Source: Shinisaurus crocodilurus (lineage: Eukaryota; Chordata; Lepidosauria; Squamata; Shinisauridae). From it: 64,000 nt of DNA. Within the stretch, counting starts at the first letter, position 1; each line of letters begins with the position of its first letter. This document shows positions 63,302 through 64,000 of this stretch, one piece after another. The notes below the pieces were generated by a model. That model saw only the letters and a list, made by a program, of their open reading frames with translations. It did no database searches and was not told where the DNA came from. The position numbers and the translations under genes were made by a program. Location of the stretch: contig CM037880.1 of the NCBI GenBank assembly GCA_021292165.1, forward strand, positions 179,821,085 through 179,885,084, in the 5' to 3' direction.

Positions 63302-64000
63302 GCAATATAAGAAAGGGCAGGCAAGAATAAACTGGGGAGGGAATATGTGATTGTTTCATTTCTTAAAGAGGCTTGCTGTAACAGTATACGCTCTACCAGC
63401 TTGCTTTTGTTTCTTTTCTGTTTTAATTGAAAAAAACATGAAATATATTAGTTTGTTTTGATTGGCTATTGCACCTGTCATAATCTTTGTATACAACATG
63501 TGCCTCTATTCTGCCAAGTTACCTCATAGTTTACAATGTGGTTAGTAAAAAGCCTCCAGTATGGCATGACTTTATGTAACAATCAGTCTCTTTGGAGCTA
63601 AAAAAGCTATGTTAATCTTACAGAGACCTTTATGAAGAGCCAGTTATGCACTGGGATATTGGAAATAGATTGGTGAAATGTTTTTGTTTTTTTTAAGTAA
63701 TTAATCATTTTCAATCCACACCCTCTGTTTTTTCTCCAAATGTTTTTGTTCTGGACAATTAGCTCACCAGAGTTTGTTTGTGTAAGGTGTGTGTAATATG
63801 TTTATAGAGCATGGCAGCTGACTTAATGTAGTTCTTGGCGAGCTATCGCATTCCCTTCCTACAAATAACATTTTGAAATGATAACAAAACATTCATATGA
63901 ATAACTCCCCATCAAGAAAGAAAGAAAAATTGGGACCCACATTCTCCATTAATATTTTAAATCTGCCTCATTAAACCGTTTCATAAGATGCAGCTACAGG
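63302..64000. other. Unique AT-rich sequence
   Basis: No repeat or gene recognised up to the window end. Confidence 0.4.

Overview
This window reads as non-coding DNA from a reptile, most likely a squamate (lizard or snake). It carries tRNA-derived SINEs with the Sauria-SINE layout (an RNA polymerase III head and a BovB-like tail), many CR1 and L2 LINE fragments in both orientations, very many 8-bp-TSD hAT elements and foldback MITEs, and long microsatellites. I found no host protein-coding exon, tRNA gene, rRNA gene or CRISPR array. Every protein-like match belongs to a transposable element, and all of these are broken. The window is either intergenic or part of a large intron.

Layout. 1-5300: L2 and CR1 remnants, palindromic MITEs, and an inverted duplication of a hAT MITE with its flank (2736-3305). 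5300-12700: largely unique sequence with old MITEs, CR1-like LINE tails and a foldback element at 11190. 12700-15500: L2 fragments, a well-preserved Sauria SINE, and a GC-rich composite hAT element (14691-15391). 15500-25550: SINEs, a CR1 ORF2 3' end (21918-22480), and candidate CTCF motifs. 26185-27145: an L2 3' end split by a MITE. 27424-28618: a probable solo LTR split by a 464-bp hAT element with an exact 8-bp target duplication. 28800-30030: a cluster of palindromes. 30000-47000: mostly unique sequence with scattered SINE and LINE pieces; 34690-35480 and 46400-46990 are the stretches most likely to be conserved non-coding DNA. 47365-58120: a hot spot of nested hAT transposons. 58120-64000: microsatellites, MITEs and unique sequence.

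The most striking system is in the 47-58 kb segment. One hAT family (termini CAGGGATG) is present three times, each copy with an exact 8-bp target duplication. Its subterminal regions are packed with the GACTCG hexamer, and its body holds a decayed C-terminal transposase dimerisation domain. A second family (termini CAGGRCCGG) is inserted into one copy of the first family, while another copy of the first family is inserted into a member of the second. This reciprocal nesting means the two families were active in overlapping periods. All three CAGGGATG copies also contain the same 147-bp sub-unit that has both termini, so it looks like a complete MITE inside the larger element.

Other points of interest are four to five good CTCF consensus matches in convergent order (20101+, 23200+, 23972-, 26688-), two of them inside one dispersed repeat family; a 5S-rRNA-derived SINE with a CR1 tail (53294-53464); and a GC-rich hairpin shared by two otherwise different hAT families. 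Family names rest on recognition by eye; no database search was possible.
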